From Coemansia sp. RSA 1804 (lineage: Eukaryota > Kickxellomycota > Kickxellomycetes > Kickxellales > Kickxellaceae), in the NCBI GenBank assembly GCA_027578815.1, contig JANBTH010000011.1:1-64000 (forward strand): DNA of 64,000 nt, read 5' to 3'. This document shows positions 53,383 to 62,999 of this stretch, piece after piece. Position 1 is the first letter of the stretch. The number at the start of each line of letters is the position of its first letter. The notes under the pieces are model-generated. The model did not search any database and was not told the origin of the DNA. It saw only the letters and a program-made list of their open reading frames with translations. A program made the position numbers and the translations under genes.

Positions 53383-53571
53383 GGAAATTATTTTTAATTT
53401 ATAAAATAAATGTTGTGACCTTTCTGCACCGAAAGTTCCCTCGGGATCCGCCCCCACTTTCGGTGCAAGCTACCGAAAGACGACTCTTTCAGAGTCTTGA
53501 GGGCAGATCCCTTGACTATTAATTGATTTTCTTAATTGGTACTGATATTATTATACTTTTAATTGATCTCC
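53383..53571 (+). repeat. Hairpin-rich MITE, copy D
   Basis: 189 bp, nearly identical to copy A. It is flanked by AGT on both sides (53380-53382 and 53572-53574), a 3-bp target duplication. It sits about 10 bp beyond the stop codon of the 83-residue gene copy 2, splitting a 3' flank that is continuous at the other locus (48595-48672). So it is a discrete insertion with defined ends, not a terminal repeat of a larger element. Confidence 0.82.
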
Positions 53572-53580
53572 AGTGTTATA

Positions 53581-53832
53581 TTACAGGCTTCGAGCACCTG
53601 GCTGGATCCTCTTCTCAAGTTTAGCTTTACTTTGGCCATTTCCAACAGACAGATGTAATTTTCTCCCGAGTTCGCACAATGGGTTTCTTGTTTTTATTCC
53701 CCTTCTCAAAAGCCTTTCCCATTGCTCATCAGCGCCTTGCTTGCTAGTATCTGGCTTCCTTGCTCCGGCTACATGAATTGGCTTGGGAAGCGAGCCCCAT
53801 TTCAATCCATTACCCTTTTGATTGCCACTCAT
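53581..53832 (-). CDS. 83-residue SAP-like protein, copy 2
   Basis: Encodes 83 residues beginning MSGNQKGNGLKWGSLPKPIH, colinear with the protein at 48673-48924. Conserved points include LPKP, HV.GA, QG.DEQ, LL..GIK, HLS.GNGQ.K, and the end IQPG.R.L. The segment CELGRKLHLSVGNGQSKAKL fits the SAP motif better than copy 1 does. The frame has remained open despite the MITE insertion immediately after its stop. TATATAAA on the minus strand at 53973-53980 lies about 140 bp before the ATG. Function unknown; DNA binding inferred. Confidence 0.58.
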   Translation of the reverse strand: MSGNQKGNGLKWGSLPKPIHVAGARKPDTSKQGADEQWERLLRRGIKTRNPLCELGRKLHLSVGNGQSKAKLEKRIQPGARSL

Positions 53833-54337
53833 TATTACTTCAATAAGAATAAATTTACTATGTGAGCACAGACCAGTAGTTAGTAAAACAAAATGTAGAT
53901 ATAAAAGGAAAATGAGAATAAGACAAATAAGCGAAGAAAATAAGCGGCAAGGAAAAAAGGAAGGGGAAGGGGTTTATATAGAGAAAAACATTTTAATATA
54001 GCCGTGATATGCAAAATATACAGCAAAATTTGTAAAAAAAAAAATTATACAGCAGTAGCTGCGGTTGGAGAATAAGAGTTGATGGGTAAATATAGAAATA
54101 GAAATGGAAATATAAAGAACAATAAAAAATAAATCTGAATATAGTTGCACATGCACACGCAAATAAGCTGATAAGAAGTAGAAATGGAAATGACTGGGTA
54201 GAAAAGAAGGTGGGGAAGTCATGAATACAACAGGATACTATTAGTACTAGACTTTAATGTTTCAAGATGCACAAAGATACGAAAGAAAAAAAGAAATGAA
54301 CTGTACATGTGTTTTCAAGATGAAATAATTCAGCTAA
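53833..54337. other. 5' flank of 83-residue gene and spacer
   Basis: Contains the repeated 5' flank shared with 49.5 and 50.6 kb, and the TATA-like box at 53973-53980. No gene. Confidence 0.45.
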
Positions 54338-54922
54338 TTATTGATTATTATCATTGTCCTCATCATCAAAGTAGTCAGAGATACGGGTAACATGGGGGAT
54401 GGCAATATCCCTTGCAGCCCACTGTCTTAGGTAAGGCACACCAGCTGCAGAAGCACCAGCACCGGTACCGGTACCGGCGGAACCGGGTGGAGCGGTGGAC
54501 CCGAGGCTGCGGAACGAAACGGCGGCCGCCGACGAGCCCAGGAAGCGGGCAAACTGCTCGATTCTGCCAGTCAATGACAGTCCCACGGCACTCTCGGCCC
54601 TACCGATCTGATTCTCCAACTGGGCGAGATCAGACTCCAACCGATCGACGAGCTCCGAAAGTGTATCAAGATGAGCACAGGAGGAATCTGTGACGCTTTG
54701 CTGTATTTGGCAGGACTCTCGGTCCCAGATGTGCTGCGACTCGTGGTATGCGGTGTCGAGGGACTCAAGGTGCTCGAATTGACGCTCGGTTTCGACAGTT
54801 GCCTGCGTTACGTTGTGCTGGATAGAAGAGAGCATCTCATCTTGCGCGTGCGCGATGGCAGAGGCGGCCCAGTGCGCGGCCAACCGCAGATGGTGGTCGG
54901 GAGAAGAAGAAGAGCCTGCCAT
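54338..54922 (-). CDS. Coiled-coil protein, possible BLOC1S4 homologue
   Basis: Encodes 194 residues from the ATG at 54922. The middle (about 75-115) is a coiled coil with LSELVDRLESDLAQLENQIG followed by RAESAVG. A Gly/Ala-rich linker follows, then a terminal HVTRISDYFDDED. The coiled coil ending in AE..(V/L)G and a final aromatic motif (R..DYF) resemble BLOC-1 subunit 4 (cappuccino), whose C-terminus ends in a TEDYF-type motif. BLOC-1 acts in endosomal trafficking. The match is short and made by eye. An alternative start through an upstream exon is possible, since TTAATAACTAATTTTCCTTTATGGCAG resembles a 3' splice site, but no donor in the right phase was found. Confidence 0.5.
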   Translation of the reverse strand: MAGSSSSPDHHLRLAAHWAASAIAHAQDEMLSSIQHNVTQATVETERQFEHLESLDTAYHESQHIWDRESCQIQQSVTDSSCAHLDTLSELVDRLESDLAQLENQIGRAESAVGLSLTGRIEQFARFLGSSAAAVSFRSLGSTAPPGSAGTGTGAGASAAGVPYLRQWAARDIAIPHVTRISDYFDDEDNDNNQ

Positions 54923-55312
54923 AAAGGAAAATTAGTTATTAAGCTGAGACGAGTGAGTGAGCAAAATACTGGCAAGTCCATTTTCCTCGCTAGGCCCTTC
55001 GAGTTCCCCATTAACAATTGAGGACACACTGCAGAGCGTATAATGGGATATGACACAGCTGCTGGTTCAGTTCACTTAACAAACTAGCCATTCCACGCCC
55101 TTTGGGCGGCAGGACGATAGGTTGGATGATAGAGCCCATGAAGGTCAATTGGCGGTTTCGCTTTTCCTTCTATCTAATTACGGTTTCTCTGTTTATTTCC
55201 TAGTCGGATTAGATCCTTCAATAAATCTATTTTCTCTCAGTTCAAAACAAACTCACTTGCCAAAATACATTTGTGTAGAGAAGGAAATAGAAATAAGGAG
55301 AGAAAAGTCACT
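54923..55312. other. Intergenic
   Basis: 390 bp between two leftward genes; the 3' end of acyl-CoA oxidase lies at 55313 and the 5' side of the coiled-coil gene at 54922. No further feature. Confidence 0.5.
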
Positions 55313-57424
55313 TTACAACCGTGCTTTGCCCTCAGGAAGCTGCTTCTGCTGCTGGTTGTTGTTGGCGCCTTGGAGAACGGGCTTGTAGTACTTCTCGAAC
55401 CACTCGGCGCGGATGGCAGGGCCGGAGGAGTCGCGGTTGAGCGGATCCTCCATGGCCCACTTGATGTAGTCCTCGTAGATGCGGCCATCGGAGCGCGCCA
55501 GGGCCGAGTTGAGATGAAGATCGGAGAGACCAAACGAATCAACGAGGGGCACGGCCTGTTCGCGCACATCCTCGATAAGCAGCGCAAGCGACGACTCGAG
55601 CTGCGAGACCTGCGCGGGCGTAAAAGCGGCGGACGAGGGGAGGCGGAACAGGTCGCTCGAGTGCTGCACCAGCGTGTGCAGGAACAAAAGAGCAGCCAGC
55701 TTGTTCAGAACTGGAAGCAGCGGCGAAGTTGGCGGCAGTGTGGCCAGGTGGCGCCGGAAGTAGGATGCCACGATGTAGTCGGAGTGCGCATCGCTGAGCT
55801 TCTGCATCGCCACCAGCGACCGGTTCCACGACTGTCCGGCATCGTCCATCTGGTCAACAAGATCCGAGGCCAGCGCGGCGGCGCGGAAGCCGAGCAGATC
55901 GAGCTGCGCGGCGGGATCGGCGGCCAAAGCTTCGGCGGAGCGGCCGGCAAAGGAAGAGGGCGGCGGGGCCGACGCATCGGAGCGGCCGTGCACGAGATGC
56001 TTGCGCAGATATGCGGCGGTCTGGTTCTCGGCCAGCGGCTTGCTGCTGCGCAGCGCACGGACCTGCGCAATCAGGAAGCGCGCAGTCTGCTGCGCCAGCA
56101 CGTAGTTGTCGCCCTCCCAGATGATGTTCGGATACGCGTTGCCAAAGAAGTCGTTGAGTCCCGAGAACTGCGAGAATCCGTGGCCGCCGCACACGTGACG
56201 GCAGGTGTCGATTCCGTAGACGGCGGCATCGGAGGTCCAGCGCTTGAGGCCACAGGCGGTGGCATGCAGCTCCTTCAGCGGCGCAAAGTCGCCGCCATCC
56301 ATGGCCGCCATGCACTCGTGGTAGTGCGCGAGGAACGCCTGCGACGTGGCAAACATCGCGTAGTTCTTGGCAACAAGCGGAATCAGGCGCCGCTGCACCA
56401 TTCCGTAGTCAAGCACCGGCGACTCGCCGCCGGCGGTGCGCTTGTCGGCCTTGCCGGAGAACTGGCGCCGCATTGACGCGTAGCGCACGGCGATTGTGGT
56501 TGCCTTCGCCAGCGTCAGACTCATGTTGCTGACGATATGTGTGCGCACAAACACCATTGTGCCGTACGCTACCTTCGGGTCCACATTGGCCGGCCGCGAC
56601 ACTTTGCCGTCGCGCGACACGCTGATGTAGCGCTGCATCAGGTTGATGCGCGGCACGCGCACATGGTCCAGAAGCAGGAAGCCGTTGTCCATTGCGTTGA
56701 AGCCAAACTTTGGGCCCAGATCGCCAACCGTCACGCCCGGCAGCGGGGCATGCGTGTCGACGGAGCGGATCGGCACAACGACCGGATTCGGGCCGTAGTT
56801 CTTGCCGCCAACAACAAGCTGCGCCATGACCATCGCGTGCGTCGCCGTGACGCCCAGCGACCCGATCCACCACTTGCTGGCGCGGATGCTTGGCGTGTGC
56901 ACCTCGAATTCGTCCGTCTCCGGCACATACGTGCACGTGGTCTCGAGTCCCTGCACATTGGACCCGTGGCCGATCTCTGTTTGTGCATAGCAGCCCAGGA
57001 TCTCGTACCGCAGCGCCGGCGCCAGGAACAGCGCCTGCTGCTCGGCCGTTGCCTGGTTCTGCAGCGTCGGAATGAACATTGCGCGGTGGAGCCCGAATGG
57101 CCCGTTCGTGTCCAGCACCGTGTCGGCCATCGTGATCTCGTCGTCGGTGATCCGGCCCTCGCGCATCAGCTGGATCAGCCGCGCGCCCATCCGCAGCGCG
57201 TGGTCCATCCGCTCCTGCCGGCTCATGAACGGCACGTCGCGCACACCGAATGTCTCGGGCTCGGCTGTCAGCACCTTCTCCACCTTCGCCAGCTTCTTCC
57301 GCACATCGCTGCTGACGATGAACTCCCGCATCTCCTGCACATCAAACGACGCCTTTCCGCGCTCTGTCGCCAGTGCGTCGGCCGTCGACGGCGTCATGGG
57401 CTCGAGTCCGCTGGGAAGCTGCAT
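55313..57424 (-). CDS. POX1: Peroxisomal acyl-CoA oxidase
   Basis: Encodes 703 residues from the ATG at 57424; the longer frame begins with TTG. It catalyses the first step of peroxisomal beta-oxidation, oxidising acyl-CoA to trans-2-enoyl-CoA with FAD and giving H2O2. Visible motifs: AQTEIGHGSNVQGLETT and WWIGSLGVTATHA (the substrate and FAD pocket of the acyl-CoA dehydrogenase fold), CGGHGFSQFSGL, and IIWEGDN with the presumed catalytic base Glu437. The C-terminal oxidase helical domain is complete. The last three residues are Ala-Arg-Leu, a PTS1-type peroxisomal signal. The length is typical (650-750). The 753-bp upstream region is the likely site of fatty-acid control, but I found no convincing known element there. 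Confidence 0.94.
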   Translation of the reverse strand: MQLPSGLEPMTPSTADALATERGKASFDVQEMREFIVSSDVRKKLAKVEKVLTAEPETFGVRDVPFMSRQERMDHALRMGARLIQLMREGRITDDEITMADTVLDTNGPFGLHRAMFIPTLQNQATAEQQALFLAPALRYEILGCYAQTEIGHGSNVQGLETTCTYVPETDEFEVHTPSIRASKWWIGSLGVTATHAMVMAQLVVGGKNYGPNPVVVPIRSVDTHAPLPGVTVGDLGPKFGFNAMDNGFLLLDHVRVPRINLMQRYISVSRDGKVSRPANVDPKVAYGTMVFVRTHIVSNMSLTLAKATTIAVRYASMRRQFSGKADKRTAGGESPVLDYGMVQRRLIPLVAKNYAMFATSQAFLAHYHECMAAMDGGDFAPLKELHATACGLKRWTSDAAVYGIDTCRHVCGGHGFSQFSGLNDFFGNAYPNIIWEGDNYVLAQQTARFLIAQVRALRSSKPLAENQTAAYLRKHLVHGRSDASAPPPSSFAGRSAEALAADPAAQLDLLGFRAAALASDLVDQMDDAGQSWNRSLVAMQKLSDAHSDYIVASYFRRHLATLPPTSPLLPVLNKLAALLFLHTLVQHSSDLFRLPSSAAFTPAQVSQLESSLALLIEDVREQAVPLVDSFGLSDLHLNSALARSDGRIYEDYIKWAMEDPLNRDSSGPAIRAEWFEKYYKPVLQGANNNQQQKQLPEGKARL

Positions 57425-58177
57425 TCTTATTTCTTTTCTAATAGTAGAGTCAGGTAGAGTAAAGTAAAGTAAAGTAGTGTACAATGGAGAATAATACCAC
57501 AGATAACGTTAAATAAAGTAAAAGTAAGACAACAGAATCAAGTAGATAGTGTAAGGTGTATTGTAAGGTGTATGTGGGGGGAGAGGAGAAAAAGGAAAGA
57601 GAAGGACGTTGTAGACAAGAGCCGTAAACGCTCGTTCCTTTTTATATACAGAGGGAAGAGAGCAAAGCGCACGTAGCATTCAGCTTTCCTTTTTTTCCCC
57701 ACTCACTGCGCTTGCAAGCCAACTAACCACAATAAAAAGCCCCCTCTCATCTCTCTCCACTCTATCTCGTTTCTTCCTGTTCTTCTCCTTCCTCCGGAGC
57801 TTAGCAATCCCCCGAGCCTTCTTCGGACAAGATAAAAAGCCCGTCCGCCAATTAATCAGTCCATGTTGCTTATCCCCCTTCTAAACTCCCCTTACAGTAT
57901 CCGATTTATTGACAGTGTTTGGCGCGTGATTTGCCAATCCACACGCATCAGAAGAGATTGAAATAAAGAACAGTACTTACTTTTCCTTCTCTCTCAGGTG
58001 CACGAGCCAAAAACGTGAAGGAGCCAGTAGAGAGCAAAAAGATTAGAACGACTTATTATTCTCCGCACACCAGCGGACCAACACACTCGCCGTGGAATTG
58101 AGTGGCCTGACATAATTTTTTATTTTTGCTAGACAACGACACGCACGTGAAAGAAAAAATCGTTTACTTTTCCCGCG
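57425..58177. other. Promoter region of acyl-CoA oxidase
   Basis: 753 bp upstream of the oxidase gene and downstream of MOB4. It has AGTAAAGTAAAGTAAAGTAG microsatellite-like repeats near 57457-57477 and pyrimidine tracts near 57740-57790. No coding sequence. Confidence 0.5.
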
Positions 58178-58963
58178 TTAGGAAGCGACAGATGCTGCTG
58201 CAACGGCTGCCGGGAGATCGGGAATAGTCACCAGGGACTCTGGAGTCAACTCGTACTTGCGAGCCAGCCGCACAAACCGGGCATAGAGGTACGTGGCGCT
58301 CTCCTGCTGCTCGAAAAGGTCTCTGTGGTGGAAGTAGGCGTGCGCGAAGATGCGGTACAGTCTCCGAACCATCGACTGGAAATGCTTGAGCGACAGCGAC
58401 TCGCCACCAGGGTTGATTTGATTCTCCTCCGCATCAATGGTTGCCAGGAGACTGCTGCTGCTGCTACCACTTAGTTGCTGCACCGCGTAATCGATCGTGT
58501 GTACGGCGTACCCGATTGCGCTGCACGGTCTCGGGTGCCCGTGGCCGGCGCAGTAGTAGGTGGCCTCGCCGGCCCGCATAACGGGGCACCGAGACTCTGT
58601 GCATTCCTTGCGGAGCAGAGAAATGTAGAACCCCAGCTCAATGCACACCTGCCGCATATGCTCGTACAGCCACGCCAGCCGGCCAACCCCGCGCGGCTGC
58701 CGAATCAGCGAGTCGATGTCGAACCGCCGGATCCGCACCTGCGACTGCAGGTACTGCTGCGCTGCGTGCGGCGTGGTTATCTCCTCGATGCTGTCGAATG
58801 TCCACCCGAAGCAGTCCTCTTCACGTGTTCCCGGCAGGTTCATCATCAGCTGTGGTTGTTGCTTGTTATTCTTCTGTGGATTATGTAGCGATGGCAGCGC
58901 ATGGTTTGCAGTCGTGGTGGTGGTGGTTGTGGTTGGGGTTGTGGTAGTGTCCGGCTTTGCCAT
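58178..58963 (-). CDS. MOB4: MOB4/phocein-family protein
   Basis: Encodes 261 residues. A Thr/Asn/Gln-rich leader of about 45 residues precedes a Mob1/phocein domain. Zinc ligands match the fold: Cys-x4-Cys in RKECTESRC and His-x4-His in AHAYFHH. The segments CSAIGYAVHTIDYAV and YRIFAHAYFHHRDLFEQQES fit MOB4/phocein (CPAIDYTRHTLD and RIFSHAYFHHRQIFD types) rather than Mob1 or Mob2, which bind NDR/LATS kinases. By family knowledge MOB4 is a STRIPAK subunit. The poly-Thr run near the start is low complexity and may vary in length. Confidence 0.85.
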   Translation of the reverse strand: MAKPDTTTTPTTTTTTTTANHALPSLHNPQKNNKQQPQLMMNLPGTREEDCFGWTFDSIEEITTPHAAQQYLQSQVRIRRFDIDSLIRQPRGVGRLAWLYEHMRQVCIELGFYISLLRKECTESRCPVMRAGEATYYCAGHGHPRPCSAIGYAVHTIDYAVQQLSGSSSSSLLATIDAEENQINPGGESLSLKHFQSMVRRLYRIFAHAYFHHRDLFEQQESATYLYARFVRLARKYELTPESLVTIPDLPAAVAAASVAS

Positions 58964-60128
58964 TTCAGAATAGAATGTGTATTAAAGTGGGGTTATGTGT
59001 AAATGGTAACAGATAATAAAAAGTACAACAGAAGGCTTCTAGAAACGCTGGTCCTGTCACATGCAAAAAGTACAAGGTAGGAAAACAAATATGGCAAAAC
59101 AGAATAAAGAAAGCAATACTATTAAAAAAGAAGGGTGTAAAATACAACGAAAGAGAAAGATCATACCACAACTTTTTTGCGACTGCTGACACTAAAAGGT
59201 GTGGTATGGTATGATGGGGAAGTGTTTATTCTTCTCCAGGAAAACAAAGAGATAATCGCATGACCATTTTTCTCCCTTTATTAAATCCAAAGAAAGATTC
59301 CAACCCAGATCATCTTGTTTTCTATTGTTTGTTCTCTAAATGTTGTGTTTGTGTGTGTGTGATGTGGAAGAAGGGCTGTCAGAATGTGCAACCGTCCTCG
59401 CTTTGCCCGCGCACTAAAACCCCCACGCTTTCCCGCTCTCCAACAAAGGGAGAAGCAGAAAGTAGCGCGTGAGAGGGCGCAAGAGCAGAAAGCAAGATCA
59501 TCGAGCTCTGTAGAGGCAGAAAAGTTGCAAGGAGATAAATCCCCTCGCAATCCCCTGCCAAGAGCATAAAGCCTCCCTTTACAGACAGCGCACTGCTCGT
59601 CATCTTCCAGCCTGGTAGGTGTGTCTCTGTTCGGTGAACAAAGATACTGAAAATAGACTGTATACATGATCCTGTAAAGTACAGTCGGTTAAAGAAAACC
59701 AGAATCAAACAGTCTTTTTGGGGAAATTACCACCCGTTGCATTTATACCCTGGCAGTTGCCTGGCTGTGGAGCTGACCCATGGTGGGATTAAAGAGCCAA
59801 CTACACGTGAGTTGGATCGTGTCATAAAGAAAACTAGAATAAAAATTGGACATCAAACCACGACTAGAAAAAAAAGTATTCCCTAGTGTTAATTAACTGA
59901 TTAACAAAAGTGACGAGATTAAAATCAGCGGCGATCATTGCCATCCCACAACTTTTCTGCAATCAAGGGACTTGCTAACTAGCAATAGCCCAATCGATAT
60001 TTACTTTTTTTTTTTAACTTCAAGCTTCAAGCGTTGACAAAAGATAGCCATTTACTTGCATTCAAACCTATATACACATTTCTCTCTATCTCTCCTTTAT
60101 CAAGAACGGCGGAAGTAGAATACTGGTA
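58964..60128. other. Divergent promoter region
   Basis: 1.16 kb between MOB4 (leftward) and SYF1 (rightward). It includes a locally GC-richer stretch (59380-59600) with short frames but no signature. Nothing else supported. Confidence 0.5.
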
Positions 60129-62708
60129 ATGGTCAGCATGATGGACATTGACATAAAGGACGAGGACCTCCCCTTCGAAGACGAGCTGCAAAGGGAGCCC
60201 TACAAGCTGCGCAGCTGGCTCCGGTACATCGACCACAAGAGCCAGACGCCAACCAGCCGAACACTCAACATAATCTACGAGCGCGCAGTGCGGCAGCTGC
60301 CGGGCTCATACAAGCTGTGGAAGAAATACCTGGACCACCGCACGCTGCAGCTGGCGAAGAAGAAAAACCCGATCGTTCATCCCGACGAGTTCAAAAAGGT
60401 CGAACTGTGCTATGAGCGGTCGCTGCTCCACATGCACAAGATGCCTCGGATCTGGCTGGACTACCTGCGGTTTCTCACCAAACTGCCAGACGTCGGCTGT
60501 GTGCGCCGAGCATTCGACCGCGCACTGAGGGCGCTGCCGGTGACCCAGCACCACCGGATATGGCCGGCGTATCTGAAGCACGCAAAACGAGTCGGTGGCA
60601 TTGTAGCGGAACGGGTGTTCCAGCGGTACCTGGCAGTGTGGCCCGCCCAGTCGGAGCTGTATGTGGATTACTGTTTGGACACGCAGCAGTGGGGGCCGGC
60701 GGTGTGGATGCTTGCGTGTTTGCTGGACGATGTTGGGTTCAAGAGCCCCCGCGGAACCACGGTGTACCAGCTGTGGAAGCAGCTGGCGGGCGTGCTTAAG
60801 GCGCAACCGTATGCGGTAGCTGAATTCTCTTCGTATGCCCGAGCGCTGCCCAAACCACGCAATAGCGGTAATAGTAGTAGACTGGGTGGTGGTGGTCTGG
60901 ATATCGAGGCGATCCTGCGTGACGGGATCTCGCGGTTTGGCGGAGACCAGGAGACCGGGGAGCTGTGGGTAGCGCTTGCGGGTCATTTTATCGCGCGCGG
61001 GGAGTTCGAGATGGCGAGAGATGTGTTTGAGGAGGCCGTGGCCGGCGGAGTGCGCAGCGTGCGCGACTTTTCGCTTGTGTTTGACGCGTATGCGGAGTTT
61101 GAGGAGTCGGCGATTGCCGGGGCGATGGAGGCGCAAGTGAAGCAGGCGGCAGCAGCATCTGATGCGGTGATTATTGATTCCACAGACCAGGATGCGGCGC
61201 TTGATCTGCGGCTGCTTCGGCTGGAGCGGCTGATGGACAGACGGCCATTTCTTGTCAGCGACGTGGTCATCGCGCAGCAGCCGCATTCGGTGCAGTCGTG
61301 GCTCAAGCGCGCAGCTCTGTGGCAGGCGCAGAGCAACCGGGACAAGGCAGTCGAGACGTACGAGGCGGCGGTTGCTACGGTTGATCCGCACAGGATCCCC
61401 AGCGGCGACGGCAAGGTGACTGATCTGTGGATGGCGTATGCGGAGCTGCTGGAAGGCGAGGGGAAGTTTGACCAGATGCGCAGCGTGCTCAGTCGTGCTG
61501 TGAGTGCGGCTACGGCGGTTGGCAGCGTGGCGGAGCTGGCGGATCTGTTCGTCTGGTATGCGGAGAAGGAGCTTGCGCTGGGACAGACCGAGCGCGCGCT
61601 GCAGGTGCTGACGCAGGCAACAGCGGTGCCCCGCGCCGTCGCATCGTCGTTCCGCAAGGTCGATTACCGCGACGAGTCGGTGTCGCCGCACCACCGCGTA
61701 TTCAAGGCGCTGAAGGTGTGGAATCTGCTGGTGGATATCCGCGAGAGCATGGATGATGCGGCAGACGCCACGCGCGCCGCCTACGACCGGATGCTGGAGC
61801 TCCGCATTGCCACGCCGCAGACGGTGGTCAACTACGCGGACTTTCTGGAGCAGCACAATTACTTTGAGGACAGCTTCCGAGTCTACGAGCGCGGGATCGA
61901 GGCATTCGGGTATCCTGTGGCCATCGAGCTGTGGAACATCTACTTGCGGCGGTTTGTGGAGCGCTACGGCGCCGCGAAGAAGGAGCGGGCGCGCGATCTG
62001 TTTGAGCAGGCGCTTGACAAGTGTCCGGAAAAGTACGCCAAGCCGATCTACCTGGCTTATGGGCGGATGGAGGAGGCGCACGGGGGCGGCGTTGCGCGTC
62101 GTGCGCTGCGTATCTACGAGCGAGCAACCAGAGGAGTGGCCAGGGACCAGCGGCTGGAGATGTTCCAGTTCTACGCTGCCAAGACGGCCGAGCTCCTGGG
62201 TCCCGTGCATGCGCGTGCCGTGTATGAGCGCGGAATCGAGGAGCTCGGCGACGCGCAGGCGCTGGTGCTGGCGCTTGAGTTTGCGCTTGTTGAGCGCCAA
62301 TTGGGTGAAATCGACCGCGCCCGAGCGCTGTACTCGTATGCCTCGCAGTTTGCTGATCCGCGCATCAGTCCGCAGCTGTGGTCGGCGTGGCATGAGTTCG
62401 AGGTGCGTCATGGCAATGAGGAAACATTCAAGGAGATGCTGCGTGTCAAGCGGTCTGTGCAGGCGCGCTTCAACACCGATGCCCAGTTCCTGGCGGCGCT
62501 GGAGATCGAGAAGCAGCAAAAGCAGAAGCTGGAGCAGAATCAGCAGCAGCAAAAGCTAGGCGCTGCCTCTGTATCAAAGAGCAAAGACAGCGGTGGCTTT
62601 GAGGGCTTTGAGCGCCAGCAGGAGACGCAGCAAGCCGAATCCGTCTCCGCTGTTGCCGCCGCCGCCGACAACCCCGACGAAGTCAGCATTGATTTCGATG
62701 ATTTGTAA
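60129..62708 (+). CDS. SYF1: Pre-mRNA splicing factor SYF1 (XAB2)
   Basis: Encodes 859 residues, matching the family's usual length. It starts with an acidic leader and LPFEDELQREPYKLRSWLRY, followed by helical HAT repeats throughout. Examples are YERAVRQLPGSYKLWKKYLD and YERSLLHMHKMPRIWLDYLR at the N-terminus, and YERGIEAFGYPVAIELWNIY and ARAVYERGIEEL towards the C-terminus. The tail has Gln/Lys-rich and acidic disorder, ending DEVSIDFDDL. SYF1 is a scaffold of the NineTeen/Prp19-associated complex in the active spliceosome, in the nucleus. No intron in the gene. An ATG at 60138 (MMDIDIKDED) could be the true start instead. Identification is secure. Confidence 0.94.
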   Translation: MVSMMDIDIKDEDLPFEDELQREPYKLRSWLRYIDHKSQTPTSRTLNIIYERAVRQLPGSYKLWKKYLDHRTLQLAKKKNPIVHPDEFKKVELCYERSLLHMHKMPRIWLDYLRFLTKLPDVGCVRRAFDRALRALPVTQHHRIWPAYLKHAKRVGGIVAERVFQRYLAVWPAQSELYVDYCLDTQQWGPAVWMLACLLDDVGFKSPRGTTVYQLWKQLAGVLKAQPYAVAEFSSYARALPKPRNSGNSSRLGGGGLDIEAILRDGISRFGGDQETGELWVALAGHFIARGEFEMARDVFEEAVAGGVRSVRDFSLVFDAYAEFEESAIAGAMEAQVKQAAAASDAVIIDSTDQDAALDLRLLRLERLMDRRPFLVSDVVIAQQPHSVQSWLKRAALWQAQSNRDKAVETYEAAVATVDPHRIPSGDGKVTDLWMAYAELLEGEGKFDQMRSVLSRAVSAATAVGSVAELADLFVWYAEKELALGQTERALQVLTQATAVPRAVASSFRKVDYRDESVSPHHRVFKALKVWNLLVDIRESMDDAADATRAAYDRMLELRIATPQTVVNYADFLEQHNYFEDSFRVYERGIEAFGYPVAIELWNIYLRRFVERYGAAKKERARDLFEQALDKCPEKYAKPIYLAYGRMEEAHGGGVARRALRIYERATRGVARDQRLEMFQFYAAKTAELLGPVHARAVYERGIEELGDAQALVLALEFALVERQLGEIDRARALYSYASQFADPRISPQLWSAWHEFEVRHGNEETFKEMLRVKRSVQARFNTDAQFLAALEIEKQQKQKLEQNQQQQKLGAASVSKSKDSGGFEGFERQQETQQAESVSAVAAAADNPDEVSIDFDDL

Positions 62709-62999
62709 TCACTGGCGACGCAAATGGGGATTTCTAATGCACGATTACTTGTTTTTCTTTGCTGGATAATGCATGAAAAAAGGTTGGGGAGTCCAGATAT
62801 ATAAAAATAAACAAAGCCAACCCCTTTCTCCGCCTCACCCGCCCGCCCGCTTCTTGCTTCTCCGGTTCTTCAACCAAGTGTATCGAGTTATATAATATAG
62901 TATAATATAATATAATATAATCCTTTTATCTTTTGTGTTGTAATTCCAAATAACAGTAAGCTCATTCTCTATACATTTCTTATTTCTCTACCAACTGCA
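62709..62999. repeat. Intergenic region with TATAA microsatellite
   Basis: 291 bp between SYF1 and the riboflavin kinase gene. About 62886-62922 is a run of TATAA/TAATA pentamers (TATAGTATAATATAATATAA and on), which could double as the TATA region of the downstream gene. It lies 80-110 bp before its ATG. Confidence 0.6.

Noticed and set aside
54923..55056. Extra 5' exon for the BLOC1S4-like gene
   Set aside because: A good acceptor-like sequence exists, but the candidate donors leave the wrong phase, so the simple ATG start was kept.
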